A stretch of 64,000 nt of DNA from a bacterium (GCA_029933125.1 JAOZOU010000004.1:124001-188000); one strand, 5' to 3'; positions 8,883-18,329 are shown, numbered from the stretch's first letter. Program-made: numbers and translations. The notes: generated by a model not told the origin, from the letters alone.

Positions 8883-11074
8883 AACTGAAACTGATATCTG
8901 TTTTGTTCGTTATTCTGCTCTGTGCGAGCGCTTCTGCTTCGCTGTGGGAGGTGCACCTTAAGTCCAATGATGTTAAGGCAATTTGGGCTGATACATCTTA
9001 TGTTTACTGGGGGTCAACCGGTGGTGTGGTGATAAGAGATCTCTCGAGTGGGATGGAACAGAAGATTGTCAAAGAGATTGGTGGACTTACGAGCAACCAG
9101 GTTGTTGCAATCATGAAGGAAGGTGAGGGTAGGCTCTGGATTGGCACCAAGAAGAGGGGCGTATGCTCACTTGATGAGGGCGGGTGGAAGAATTATTCAA
9201 CGAATACCCTTGAGCTTCCATCTGATCAAGTGACGCATATCGCAGGCTATGGTGATCTTGTGTGTGTTGCCACAACGGGGGGAGTGAGTCTCTTTGAAGG
9301 GGGTGAGTTTCGAAAGTTCTTTGTTGGAGATGATTGGTCAGGCTCCGAATGTAGTCAGGTTAACTGTGCTCTAATAAGCGGTCAGAGAATGATTGTTGGA
9401 ACAGATTGCGGAGTTTTCGAGTACCGATTTGATCTCGACATGTGGAAAGACGTCATCACTGGCAAGGCAATAATTGATGGAGACTTTGATGGTAAGAGCC
9501 TCTTCTGGTTGATTACCTCGGATTCTATCTATACCTATGACGGAGCCGATGTGCAGGTGATCCCTAAGACGTTCATAAAGCATGATGACATCGTTGGTAT
9601 TGCAGCTTCCGACACGATCGTTTGGGTGGCAACAAGCAATGGGCCATCCAAATATGACTTTGCAAATTCCTATTGGGTGAGAAACAGAAATGGCCTTGAG
9701 GATTACCTGCGAAACTCTTCCCCGATCTTCATTTCCTCGATCTTCATTTCCTCGAATGGTACCCCGTGGCTTGCAACCAAACTGGGTGCAGCAGAGCTTG
9801 TGGATTCAACCTGGACGCTGCTTCAATCGGCTGGTCCGGCTGGGAATTATGTCGAAGATATCGCCATTGACTGGCAAGATCGGCTGTGGTGTGCAACGGG
9901 AACGCGAGGGGGGGGTGCAGGTGATGTGATGAGAGGAGTTCTGCGCTATGACGGGTCAAACTGGGAGCAAATAGGACCACCAACCATCAGGGATAACAAC
10001 GTTTATTGCGTCGAGGTGAGCCCTGTCGATGGTTCGGTCTGGCTTGGGATCTGGAGCGTAGGAAATGGGGATCTTATTCGCTATGACCCTTCGAATGATG
10101 AATGGTATTCCTATCAGGACGCACTGGCAAGCCGAGTCGTCTCAGACATATACATTGACAATGATGGTCACGTTATCTTTGGTGAGTACCTCCACGGGCT
10201 TGCTGTAATGTGTGATGATGGCAATATCATAAGATATGTCAAGGGTGAGGAGCCTGAGTGCATCAGGACGGAATGCGTCACAGCCATCGGTCCTGGGCGG
10301 GATGGAAGCATTATGGTAGGTGACTTTAGGCTTTGTGAGGGCGAGGTCTACAACCTTGAGCTTGGAGCTGATTGTCTGTCCAAAGGTGATGATGTTTGCA
10401 GACATTGGTCTGCCGGTGATGGTTTTGTCGGAGGTTCAGTCAATGACATAGAACTTGATCCCTATGGAATTGTTTGGCTTGCAACCGGTGGCTTGAGTGC
10501 ATATGATGGTTCGTGGCACGCTATCGACACTCCAATGGGTTTAGTCTGGGATATCGAAGTTGACAAATGGGGAACAAAGTGGGTTGCTTCAGATGTTGGT
10601 CTTTGGGCGCTCCATGGCTTCGGAACGAGATGGGATGACTTTGCCAATTCCTATGAGCTTTACGATAGCTACAATAGCCCACTTCCAGATGCTCCAATAA
10701 AGGCTTTAGCATTCGATGCCGATGGTGATTTGTGGATTGGTACAGGTGGGGGAGGTATTTATAGATTTACGCCACCAAAGCCTGTCATAAGGACAAGGTC
10801 GTGGGTTGATGCTTATCCCAATCCTTTTGAATTTGTTTGCCCGCACGAGGGCAGAATACATGAAGCGGACTGCATAGCCTTTACAGGTTATAAGCCGGGA
10901 ACGGAGATATCCATCTACACCCTGACTGGTGAGTTGGTTGTGAAGCTCGAGGCTGGTGAATGCTGGTCAAGAGATCAAATGATAGAGCAGGATATAACCT
11001 CAGGTATCTACATCTATCATGCCTTTGCCCAGGATGGTAGCGAATTCGTTGGGAGAATAGCGATAATCAGGTAG
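8879..11074 (+). CDS. Secreted two-component-regulator-type beta-propeller protein with C-terminal sorting domain
   Basis: A 731-residue exported protein. The N-terminus is a signal peptide (MKLKLISVLFVILLCASASA). The body repeats the W-[IVL]-[AG]-T motif of Reg_prop blades (LWIGTKKRG, VWVATSNG, VWLGIW, VWLATGGLSAYDG, LWIGTGGGGIYRF), enough for one or two propellers. The last 80 residues read like a FlgD/T9SS-type domain: AYPNPFEF, then EISIYTLTGELV and SGIYIYHAFAQDGSEFVGRI. No kinase or transmembrane domain follows, so it is a surface protein rather than a hybrid sensor. Its ATGA start overlaps the GT2 fusion, coupling it to glycan synthesis. Binding partner unknown. Confidence 0.85.
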   Translation: MKLKLISVLFVILLCASASASLWEVHLKSNDVKAIWADTSYVYWGSTGGVVIRDLSSGMEQKIVKEIGGLTSNQVVAIMKEGEGRLWIGTKKRGVCSLDEGGWKNYSTNTLELPSDQVTHIAGYGDLVCVATTGGVSLFEGGEFRKFFVGDDWSGSECSQVNCALISGQRMIVGTDCGVFEYRFDLDMWKDVITGKAIIDGDFDGKSLFWLITSDSIYTYDGADVQVIPKTFIKHDDIVGIAASDTIVWVATSNGPSKYDFANSYWVRNRNGLEDYLRNSSPIFISSIFISSNGTPWLATKLGAAELVDSTWTLLQSAGPAGNYVEDIAIDWQDRLWCATGTRGGGAGDVMRGVLRYDGSNWEQIGPPTIRDNNVYCVEVSPVDGSVWLGIWSVGNGDLIRYDPSNDEWYSYQDALASRVVSDIYIDNDGHVIFGEYLHGLAVMCDDGNIIRYVKGEEPECIRTECVTAIGPGRDGSIMVGDFRLCEGEVYNLELGADCLSKGDDVCRHWSAGDGFVGGSVNDIELDPYGIVWLATGGLSAYDGSWHAIDTPMGLVWDIEVDKWGTKWVASDVGLWALHGFGTRWDDFANSYELYDSYNSPLPDAPIKALAFDADGDLWIGTGGGGIYRFTPPKPVIRTRSWVDAYPNPFEFVCPHEGRIHEADCIAFTGYKPGTEISIYTLTGELVVKLEAGECWSRDQMIEQDITSGIYIYHAFAQDGSEFVGRIAIIR

Positions 11075-11080
11075 GGGACA

Positions 11081-12040
11081 ATGGCTATCAAGAACAAGAC
11101 AATTCTACTAACCGGTGGTGCTGGCTTCATCGGGAGTCAGCTGGCAAAACGGCTTATTGAGCACAACAAGGTAGTCATTTTTGATAATCTTCACCGCAAT
11201 GCTCTCAAGTATACTAATATAGAATCACATCCCAATGTCACCCTCATAAGAGGAGATGTGCTTGATAGGGATGCTCTTTTTGAAGCAACCAGAGGCTGCA
11301 ATATCGTTGTCCATCTTGCCGCCATAGCCGGTGTCGATACCGTCATGGAGATGCCCACACTGACTATAAAGGTGAATCTCATCGGTACTCTCAATGCACT
11401 TGATGCTGCTGTCGAGCACAAGGTGGAGAGGTTCATTGATTTCTCAACGAGCGAGGTCTTTGGGAGCCACGTTTACATGGCTGAAGAGCACAATGCGACA
11501 ACCCTGGGTGTGGTTGGTGAATCAAGATGGACTTATGCTGTCTCGAAGCTTGCAGCTGAGCATCTTGTCCACTCCTATCATAAGGAATATAAGCTGGCAA
11601 CTGTGACCATAAGGCCATTCAATGTTTATGGTCCGCAGCAGGTTGGCATTGGAGCCATCCATACATTTGTGGTTGATGCTCTCAAGGGTAATGACCTCGT
11701 TATCCACGGTGACGGTAATCAGATAAGAGCCTGGTGCTACGTTGACGATATGGTCGACGGAACACTGCTTTGTCTTGAAAAGGACGAAGCCGTTGGCCAT
11801 GTTTTCAACATGGGTAATCCACGGGCAACTGTTACCGTGGCTAATCTTGCCCAACTCATCAAAAGACTCTGCAATTCCAAGTCGAGAATTGTCTATGGTT
11901 ATAGGGACTATGTTGATATCGAGCTTCGTATCCCGAGCATCAAGAAGGCTCAGACAATGTTGGGATACTGGCCGAAGATAGATCTTGAGGAAGGGCTCAT
12001 CCGGACAATTGAGTGGTACAGGAGCACGCTAAGTGATTAG
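11081..12040 (+). CDS. NAD-dependent nucleotide-sugar epimerase/dehydratase
   Basis: A 319-residue extended short-chain dehydrogenase. It has the Rossmann motif TGGAGFIGSQLAKRL, the serine-containing STSEVFGSHVY strand, the catalytic YAVSK (Y-x3-K) and RPFNVYGPQQVG of the sugar-nucleotide binding region. It could be a 4-epimerase or a 4,6-dehydratase; the sequence does not settle this. The aminotransferase that follows needs a keto-sugar, which favours a dehydratase/epimerase feeding an amino-sugar route. It lies 6 bases after the propeller gene and overlaps the next gene by 8 bases. Confidence 0.9.
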   Translation: MAIKNKTILLTGGAGFIGSQLAKRLIEHNKVVIFDNLHRNALKYTNIESHPNVTLIRGDVLDRDALFEATRGCNIVVHLAAIAGVDTVMEMPTLTIKVNLIGTLNALDAAVEHKVERFIDFSTSEVFGSHVYMAEEHNATTLGVVGESRWTYAVSKLAAEHLVHSYHKEYKLATVTIRPFNVYGPQQVGIGAIHTFVVDALKGNDLVIHGDGNQIRAWCYVDDMVDGTLLCLEKDEAVGHVFNMGNPRATVTVANLAQLIKRLCNSKSRIVYGYRDYVDIELRIPSIKKAQTMLGYWPKIDLEEGLIRTIEWYRSTLSD

Positions 12041-13136
12041 GCTCACCAAACCCTTGCTTGAGGGTGCACTTGATGAGATCAGAGGCATCCTCGAAGAGGG
12101 TTTTCTCGTACAGGGAAGATATGTTGAAGAGTTTGAGGGACTTGTTGCTGCTTTTGTCCAGAGGACGCATGCGATTGCCTTCAACTCGGGAACGTCAGCC
12201 ATCCAGGCTGCGGTCATGGCGCTCGGGCTTAAGGATGGCGATGAGGTTGTAGTTCCTGATTTCACTTTTCCAGCTACTGTCAATGCCGTTGTGAATGCTG
12301 GCGCAACGCCTGTGCTTGCAGACATCGATCTTTCCACATTCAACCTAAGCCTTGATTCCCTTGAATCGCTTATTGGCGAGCGAACAAAGGCAGTAATGCC
12401 TGTGGATCTTTTTGGTCTGCCTGCAGATCTATCGAAAATTGCTGAGATATGCGATAGCAAGGGTCTTATGCTCCTCGAGGATGCAGCCTGCGCTCTGGGT
12501 GCTTCACTCGATGGAAGCAAGTGCGGCTCCTTTGGTATCTCATCGATGATTAGTTTTCATCCTAGAAAGATAGTGACGACAGGCGAAGGTGGAATGGCTC
12601 TGACCGATGATGATGGGATTGCAAACTATCTTGGAAGGATAAGAAATCATGGCATAGCCAGTGGGGAAGGATTTGTGCTACCGGGTTTTAATTTCAGGAT
12701 GAATGAGATTGAGGCATGTCTGGGGATTTACCAGATGAAAAGGATTGAGGCCTTGATTGAAAGAAGGCGCCAGCTTGCTCATCTTTACGGAGAACTCCTT
12801 AAGGAAGTTGATGAGATTGTCCTACCAAGCGAGCCAAAAGGTATGGTTCATACCTATCAGTCATATGTTGTCCTTTTACGCTCTGAGATAGATCGAGATG
12901 TTCTTATTGCTGAGATGTATCGGGAAGGCGTGGAAACTGCGATAGGAACGTATGCGGTGCATGTCCAACCTTATTACAGGGAGAGATTCGGTTACAAGCC
13001 AGGCACATTCCCGAACTCCTACCATGCTTTCAAGCATGCCATGGCTCTGCCAATGCATCCGTCTCTGAGTGACGATGACATAAAGGTTGTCGTCGAAAAG
13101 CTCAAGCAATGCATTCCCAGGTCGGCAAAACGATGA
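12033..13136 (+). CDS. DegT/DnrJ/EryC1/StrS PLP-dependent sugar aminotransferase
   Basis: A 367-residue fold-type I aminotransferase acting on nucleotide keto-sugars. Motifs in order: FNSGTSAIQAAV (cofactor phosphate site), DFTFPATVNAVVNAGATPVLADID, LLEDAACALGA with the PLP-ring Asp, and SFHPRKIVTTGEGG carrying the lysine that forms the Schiff base. A late FRMNEIEACLG segment is also family-typical. It should convert the keto product of the upstream epimerase/dehydratase to an amino sugar that the following acyltransferase could acylate. Start GTG 12033 overlaps the upstream gene by 8 bases; its end overlaps the next start as ATGA. Confidence 0.92.
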   Translation: MIRLTKPLLEGALDEIRGILEEGFLVQGRYVEEFEGLVAAFVQRTHAIAFNSGTSAIQAAVMALGLKDGDEVVVPDFTFPATVNAVVNAGATPVLADIDLSTFNLSLDSLESLIGERTKAVMPVDLFGLPADLSKIAEICDSKGLMLLEDAACALGASLDGSKCGSFGISSMISFHPRKIVTTGEGGMALTDDDGIANYLGRIRNHGIASGEGFVLPGFNFRMNEIEACLGIYQMKRIEALIERRRQLAHLYGELLKEVDEIVLPSEPKGMVHTYQSYVVLLRSEIDRDVLIAEMYREGVETAIGTYAVHVQPYYRERFGYKPGTFPNSYHAFKHAMALPMHPSLSDDDIKVVVEKLKQCIPRSAKR

Positions 13137-14080
13137 AGATTTTACAAGTGACATCAAGCGATACTTGGGATGACTTTGTTTGGTCAAGTATAAACGGCAC
13201 AATTTTCCACACACTCAAGTTTCTCGATTACCATCCTGCAGGACGCTTTGACTTTATTAATCTTGCTGTGATGGATGGGGATGAATTAGTTGGTGTGATA
13301 CCTGGTGGAAGGAGCCTGGAGGGCGGTTTGCGTGTCTTCAGGTCACCACTGGGAGCTTCCTTCGGAGGTATAGTGCTTAATGACCTCAGCCTCCAGAAGG
13401 TCTATGGGGTAGTTGATGCCTTGAATTCCTGGCTTGCCTCGCAGGGTTTTCTCAGGGCAGAGCTCGTGCTGCCGCCTGCCTGCTATTGGCGGAGGTGGGA
13501 TGAGAGCTTGGAATTTGCCCTTCACGCAACAGGCTATGGGCTTGTCTCCGTTGAGGCAACTGCGGTTGTGGATCTCACATCCTTCGATAGAGAGAATCTC
13601 AAGCCGGCTTTCTTGAGAAACCTCAGGAGATCACAAACTAGTGGGATCACAGTGAGGAGATCACAAGACCCTAAGGATTTCTACGGGATCCTTGAGAGAA
13701 ATCTTGCTTCCAAGAAGGCAAAACCAACCCACAGTCTTGATGAAATAGGCCGGCTCATGGAGCTTTTTCCTGATGAGATAGTCCTTCACGAAGCTCTCTT
13801 TGATGGCAAAGTTGTTGGAGGTAGTCTCATCTTCAGATGCAACGAGACGTGCGCTCTTGCTTTCTATATTTGCGACGACTCTCAGTATCGTAAGTTTCGC
13901 GTGACGGATCGAGTGCTCTTCGAATGTGTTAACTGGCTCAGGGGACTGGGCCATCGCTATTTTGATCTCGGTACAGTTTCAATGGGCGGTGATGTGAACT
14001 GGGGTCTTGTTCAATTCAAGTCGAAACTTGCCGATCTGACGTTTGCAAGAAAGCGCTACGCCACGAGATTCGGAGGCTAA
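13133..14080 (+). CDS. BioF2/FemAB-like GNAT acyltransferase
   Basis: A 315-residue protein with the tandem-GNAT architecture of PF13480: an N-terminal half with AVMDGDELVGVIPGG, and a C-terminal half with FLRNLRRSQ, LHEALFDGKVVGGSLIF, ALAFYICDD and YFDLGTVSMGG...GLVQFKSKLA. Such proteins transfer amino acids or acyl groups to amino groups in peptidoglycan or exopolysaccharide. Its position straight after the sugar aminotransferase suggests N-acylation of the amino sugar (inference). ATG 13133 is chosen because it gives an ATGA overlap and starts the conserved region; an upstream in-frame ATG at 13109 lies deep in the previous gene. Confidence 0.78.
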   Translation: MKILQVTSSDTWDDFVWSSINGTIFHTLKFLDYHPAGRFDFINLAVMDGDELVGVIPGGRSLEGGLRVFRSPLGASFGGIVLNDLSLQKVYGVVDALNSWLASQGFLRAELVLPPACYWRRWDESLEFALHATGYGLVSVEATAVVDLTSFDRENLKPAFLRNLRRSQTSGITVRRSQDPKDFYGILERNLASKKAKPTHSLDEIGRLMELFPDEIVLHEALFDGKVVGGSLIFRCNETCALAFYICDDSQYRKFRVTDRVLFECVNWLRGLGHRYFDLGTVSMGGDVNWGLVQFKSKLADLTFARKRYATRFGG

Positions 14081-14823
14081 TGGTGATCATCGATGGACAT
14101 ATCCACGCAACCTATTGGAGCAAGGAGAAGTTCCTCGGCAGGGGTGTTGAATTCAGTGAACTTGAGCGATGTCTTGAGACATGTGGTATGGCCGGTGCTG
14201 TGCTAACTTGTACTGACTTAAGAAGGAACGATCTTGTTCTGGATTTTATAAAGAATAGAGCTAAGGGGCGCTACTGGTTTTTCCCCTGGGTTAAGCCTGG
14301 AGACGTGAGCGACATGGACTTCGTTGAGAATCACCTTAAAGAGGTGAACGGGATAAAGCTTCATCCTTCATGTGACGCAATAAGGGTAACGGATCCCAGG
14401 GCTAAGCCTGTCCTAGAATTCGCTTCTGCCAACAATTTGCCAGTGATGATTCACTGTGGAAGATGGCAGGAGATGAGCAGCTATACCTATGCTCTTGAAG
14501 TGGCCAGCACTTATGTGGGGATACCTTTCATCCTCTCCCATATGGGTGGAGATACACCTGAGCTTGAGATGGCGACGATTGCAGATGTGGAAGCCTCAGG
14601 TCTCAACAATGTATACTTGGGGATAGAAGGAGTGCGTGAGTACTGGGCAATTGAGGAGGCAGTTCGAAGGCTTGGTGCTCAGCATGTGATATTTGGAAGT
14701 GATTATCCTCTTGGTCATCCCAAGATGTATCTTGGATTGGTTGATGCTCTAAACATAGATGATGAGGAGAGGGCGTTGATTCTTGGCGGTAACATACTTC
14801 GCCTGCTTGGGGAGGGGGTGTGA
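14080..14823 (+). CDS. Amidohydrolase_2-family metal-dependent hydrolase
   Basis: A 247-residue TIM-barrel hydrolase. Metal-site motifs are DGHIHATYW (HxH), VNGIKLHPS, PVMIHCG, LSHMGGD and GSDYPLGHP with the catalytic-type Asp, as in PF04909 (2-pyrone-dicarboxylate hydrolase/ACMSD-like). It is shorter than usual for the family but has all the barrel landmarks. The start shares one base with the upstream stop (TAATG). Inside a glycan operon it could deacylate or hydrolyse a sugar or amide intermediate, opposing or trimming the acyltransferase before it; this is inference from context only. Confidence 0.8.
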   Translation: MVIIDGHIHATYWSKEKFLGRGVEFSELERCLETCGMAGAVLTCTDLRRNDLVLDFIKNRAKGRYWFFPWVKPGDVSDMDFVENHLKEVNGIKLHPSCDAIRVTDPRAKPVLEFASANNLPVMIHCGRWQEMSSYTYALEVASTYVGIPFILSHMGGDTPELEMATIADVEASGLNNVYLGIEGVREYWAIEEAVRRLGAQHVIFGSDYPLGHPKMYLGLVDALNIDDEERALILGGNILRLLGEGV

Positions 14824-15939
14824 ATGCTAAAGATATTGCACTTGTGCGATCAGAATTGGGTTGGGACAGCATCAACCTTTGTCAAATACCATAACAAACT
14901 TGGAAACTATAGCCGCATGGTCACCCTTGCGCACTGCGACAATGATTTCGAAGAAGATATATGTCTGCATCTGCCCTTTGTCAGAGGCAGTCGCCTTGAT
15001 ATGGCTCTCAAGCGTCTCATGAATATTGTGCATCGGCGCGCACCCAAGAGTGAAGATCGAGGTGGCATGCGCACCTGGCGACCAAGAAGTCGTTTTGAGG
15101 CGTTGCTTTTTGCTATCCGTGATAGCATCTGGGCGCCCAAGATCTATTCAGCCATAGAGCGCTATGATTTGCTGAATTTTGACATATATCATCTTGAAAG
15201 TGGGTCAGGGTTTTTCAGGGATTCAAGGATAATCAAGAAGCTCAAAGCGATGGGCAAGAAAATAGTGTGCTACTATCTCGGAACGGATCTACGAGACAGG
15301 GGGGTCATCCCGGAGATCGAGCAGCTCAGCGATCTAAACATTACAACCGAGTTTGACCATCTTAGGCTCCATCCCAACCTACGCTTCAGCTTCCTACCAT
15401 TTGAATATCATACATACAAGGTCCGTCAGACAGAAAACACTCGTCTGCGTATCTGCCACGCACCTCGCAACAGATTGCTTAAAGGAACACACTACATAAT
15501 TGCTGCTTGCAAGCGATTACAGCGCAAGTATGATTTTGAACTCGTACTCATAGAGGGAAGACCCCATCGCGAAGCTCTTGAGATTAAAATGACCTGCGAC
15601 ATCGCCATCGATCAGGTGGGCGATAAAGGCGGAACTGGCTACGGCGTGAATTCGCTTGAGACCCTCTCTATGGGCATACCAACTCTTACCAGCTTCACGC
15701 TTGACTTTGAAGAATTCCTTCCCGATCATCCCTTCATCGTTGTAAGACCGGAGACGCTTGAAGCCAATCTTGAAGAGGTGCTTAAGAATAAGGAGTTAAG
15801 AAGACGCAAGGGGCTCGAAGGTCGCAAGTTTGTTGAGAAGTACCACGATCCCGAGAAGGTTGTGCTCAGCATCTATTCCATCTACAGGGAGTTGGGCTGG
15901 ATCGACGATGAAGGTAACTTTGTATCCAGTCGAAGCTGA
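14824..15939 (+). CDS. Probable GT-B glycosyltransferase of unusual type
   Basis: A 371-residue protein that reads as GT-B: IVCYYLGTDLRDRG at the end of the N-terminal half, ICHAPRNRLLKGTHYI at the inter-domain link, and TGYGVNSLETLSMGIPTLTS in place of the usual GT4 E-x7-E block, followed by a C-terminal helix (GRKFVEKYHDPEKVV). The N-terminal domain has little resemblance to named families. Substrate unknown. It abuts the amidohydrolase stop (TGA-ATG) and precedes the flippase by two bases, so it belongs to the same operon. Confidence 0.72.
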   Translation: MLKILHLCDQNWVGTASTFVKYHNKLGNYSRMVTLAHCDNDFEEDICLHLPFVRGSRLDMALKRLMNIVHRRAPKSEDRGGMRTWRPRSRFEALLFAIRDSIWAPKIYSAIERYDLLNFDIYHLESGSGFFRDSRIIKKLKAMGKKIVCYYLGTDLRDRGVIPEIEQLSDLNITTEFDHLRLHPNLRFSFLPFEYHTYKVRQTENTRLRICHAPRNRLLKGTHYIIAACKRLQRKYDFELVLIEGRPHREALEIKMTCDIAIDQVGDKGGTGYGVNSLETLSMGIPTLTSFTLDFEEFLPDHPFIVVRPETLEANLEEVLKNKELRRRKGLEGRKFVEKYHDPEKVVLSIYSIYRELGWIDDEGNFVSSRS

Positions 15940-15941
15940 TC

Positions 15942-17411
15942 ATGTCACAAAGGATTGGTGAGCTTGCCAGGCATACGGGCATCTATGGTGTCGGCACCAT
16001 AGCCGGTGGGCTTGCTCGTGCAGCATTGGTCCCGATAATAGCTCGCTATGTTCCCACAGACGAGTATGGAAAAGCCTCAATTGTATTTATCTTTGTGAGC
16101 CTGCTTGCGATTGTATCTGAACTCGGTCTGAGCTCCTCCATGATCAGATACATCAATGAAGCATCCCAGGACAAGGAGAGGCGCGAGGTAGTATCAACGA
16201 TCCTTCTAGCATCTTTGCTCCTTGCTGCTCCCATAATTATCGTTTGTATCCTTTTTGCTGACAGGATCTCCCTTGTCTTACTGGGATCTTCAAGATGGAG
16301 TGGGCTGGTTCTCATCGGATTAATAGGTGGTTTTGGCAATGCCTTTCTTCAGATTGCTCTATCATTCGAGAGAGCACTAGCCAGATCAACCCGCTACGTG
16401 ATGTTTACGATTGTAAAAGGCGCTCTGGCACTCGGTCTCTCAATCGTCCTGGTCGTCGTTCTGCGCAAAGGAGCCATAGGATTGGTTGCTGGAAATGCGC
16501 TGCCTGCGGCTCTGCTGGGGATTTTTCTTTACTGGCACCTTCTTACGAAATTTGCAGTGAAGTTTGTAAGGAGAATATTCTTTGCAGCTCTCGACTTCGG
16601 GGGACCACTTGTTCCCATGAATCTGGCGATGTGGGTTCTCTCATATTCAGATATTTATCTTTTGAGGAGGCTTGTGTCGTCTGGAAAGGCTCTGTCGGAA
16701 GTCGGACTCTACCAGTATGCTCACGAAATCTGCCTTGTACTTGTACTCCCCATAACAGCCCTCAATCTTGCCTGGCCTCAATTCATCTTTGCCAACTACC
16801 GTAGGCAGGATGCTAAGGAGATGTTTGCGAAGGTCGAGGTCTATTTTGCTCTTGCTATGGTCGAGGTGGCAGTGCTTCTCGCAGTTTTTGCAGACTACAT
16901 CATAGCATTTGTTGGAAGCAGGCACTACGCTGCCTCAGCTACTGTCATACCTTGGTTAGCAGGCTCCCTGGTCTTCTATGGTCTCTCAATTCTCTTCGCT
17001 TCTGGACTCTATCTTACTGGGAAAACCAAGAAACTTGGCACAGTTGTTGCCTCCTGTGCAGGTCTTAATGTTTTGCTTAACATCGTTCTCATCCCTCCGC
17101 TGGGCAAAACAGGTGCCGCAATTGCAACTCTCATAACGGATGTCGTACTCGCTTTTGTCGTTGTCACTTTGGCGAGTAAGGAATTTCCAATTCCTTTCCG
17201 CTTAGGGCGAACATTTGCTGCCATTGGAGGTGGCACGGTGATTGTTGTTGTAAGTAGGCTTTCCTGTGGCTCGATGGACAAGTTTGACGTCCTGGTTAGG
17301 GCTGCTTTGGCTGGCACTCTCACGCTCTTTCTTCCGAGGTTACTTGGAACAGCGTGGCACGAAGTAGTGAGTCTGTGGCGCACCCTCAAACCATCAGGGC
17401 AAGGCGGCTAG
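15942..17411 (+). CDS. Wzx-like polysaccharide flippase (MOP superfamily)
   Basis: A 489-residue protein with about 14 hydrophobic segments. The amphipathic N-terminus with GIYGVGTIAGGLARAALVPIIARYV and the PTDEYGKASI turn are typical of Polysacc_synt/Wzx transporters, which flip undecaprenyl-linked oligosaccharides across the inner membrane. It is the last intact gene of the glycan operon, the usual place for a flippase. No ligase or Wzy polymerase is evident here, though the YfhO and PMT proteins could process the flipped product. Confidence 0.9.
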   Translation: MSQRIGELARHTGIYGVGTIAGGLARAALVPIIARYVPTDEYGKASIVFIFVSLLAIVSELGLSSSMIRYINEASQDKERREVVSTILLASLLLAAPIIIVCILFADRISLVLLGSSRWSGLVLIGLIGGFGNAFLQIALSFERALARSTRYVMFTIVKGALALGLSIVLVVVLRKGAIGLVAGNALPAALLGIFLYWHLLTKFAVKFVRRIFFAALDFGGPLVPMNLAMWVLSYSDIYLLRRLVSSGKALSEVGLYQYAHEICLVLVLPITALNLAWPQFIFANYRRQDAKEMFAKVEVYFALAMVEVAVLLAVFADYIIAFVGSRHYAASATVIPWLAGSLVFYGLSILFASGLYLTGKTKKLGTVVASCAGLNVLLNIVLIPPLGKTGAAIATLITDVVLAFVVVTLASKEFPIPFRLGRTFAAIGGGTVIVVVSRLSCGSMDKFDVLVRAALAGTLTLFLPRLLGTAWHEVVSLWRTLKPSGQGG

Positions 17412-18000
17412 ATTACCTTCTCAAGATAGGCCTGTGGCCCAACAGAGCGTTTCTCAACATTCTTCCCAGCACCCTTGGCGGTGATTTTCTTCCGAGGTAG
17501 CATTTGCGTCCTTCAGAACTTCCAAGGCTCGTGTTACATTATGGTTTGAGAAACCCAACTGATATGGGGTATCCCCATCGCAGGTGGAAGGCCAATCCCC
17601 TTATCACATCACACAAGTAGTTTCACCACTTTTACCTGTCTCGCCAATGTGATCCCTTGCGTGACATTCTATGAGCACTTGACTGGAAACTTGCTCAAGG
17701 TGACTAATCATCTCAGCGGCTTACTGATGCTCCTGACGCCGAAAGGGCTCGACAGCGTGAGATCTTTAGGGAGGTAGGTCTTGTCAAAGTCTTGGCGCCT
17801 TGGTGTCAGAGAACAGGCGAGCATCCTAGGATCGTAAGGAGTTGGGGTTGGCACTGCTACCGCAGGATGCCTATCTTCGGGGGTTTTACGGATGGATCGT
17901 CGATTCTCAGCAAATAAGTACCCGGTGAGAGCCCCTCAGTCGGTAGGATGATGTAGGCTCAGCGAGATCCATCCACTCCTGAAGCTTCTTCCCCAGCACA
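17412..18000. other. Gene-free stretch, mostly unassignable, possible decayed coding DNA
   Basis: Nearly 600 bases follow the flippase without a credible intact gene. Short coding-like runs occur in different frames, for example DAYLRGFYGWIVDS read from 17848 and ARQREIFREVGLVKVLAPW read from 17747. They are interrupted by stops and frame changes, as expected for a gene eroding by indels. I could not assign these runs to a family. No tRNA-like cloverleaf or clear terminator was seen directly after the flippase stop. Confidence 0.4.
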
Positions 18001-18002
18001 TG

Positions 18003-18322
18003 GCAGAGGATCGCTGGTCTTTGGGTCTTGATGGTTAGGATTGGGCGGATGGCGGCGAGTGGCTTGATGTTATGGCTAATGACAATGCGTAGGATGAAGG
18101 TTTTCATTCTATGACGGCACCTCTTAGTGATACAACCCACATCTATGACATTGGGGGCAGGCAGGTTAGACTCTTCTGGAGGGTGTCAAAAGCCCCGGTC
18201 CTGGCAAGGTCTTGTGGGATGATAGATCCCAGGACGGGAGCTTGGTACCCAGCGGTATCTATCTTGCTGATCTTGTTGCCAATGGCATGTGAGTCGCAAG
18301 AAAGATTGTTCTGGTAGGGTAG
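18003..18322 (+). pseudogene. Decayed 3' end of a secreted protein with a FlgD-type sorting domain
   Basis: Reading with frame changes recovers a recognisable C-terminal sorting domain. The frame from 18012 gives RWSLGLDG, stop, DWADGGEWLDVMANDNA, stop, then from 18111 THIYDIGGRQVRLF. A shift to the frame at 18203 gives GKVLWDDRSQDGSLVPSGIY, LADLVANGM, an in-frame TGA at 18290-18292, then VARKIVLVG and TAG at 18320-18322. The order IYDxxGRxVR, WDxRxxDGxxVPSGIY, RKIVLV is that of FlgD-like tails. At least one frameshift and three internal stops make it non-functional. The upstream limit is approximate. Confidence 0.65.
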
Positions 18323-18329
18323 TCGGATA

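Noticed and set aside
12029-12520. A 163-codon minus-strand frame within the aminotransferase
   Set aside because: Ser/Ala/Arg-rich shadow of a clearly real DegT gene.
17907-18140. A 77-codon minus-strand frame in the gene-poor stretch, considered as a transposase remnant
   Set aside because: No DDE or HTH motif was recognisable and the + strand shows the better-supported sorting-domain remnant.
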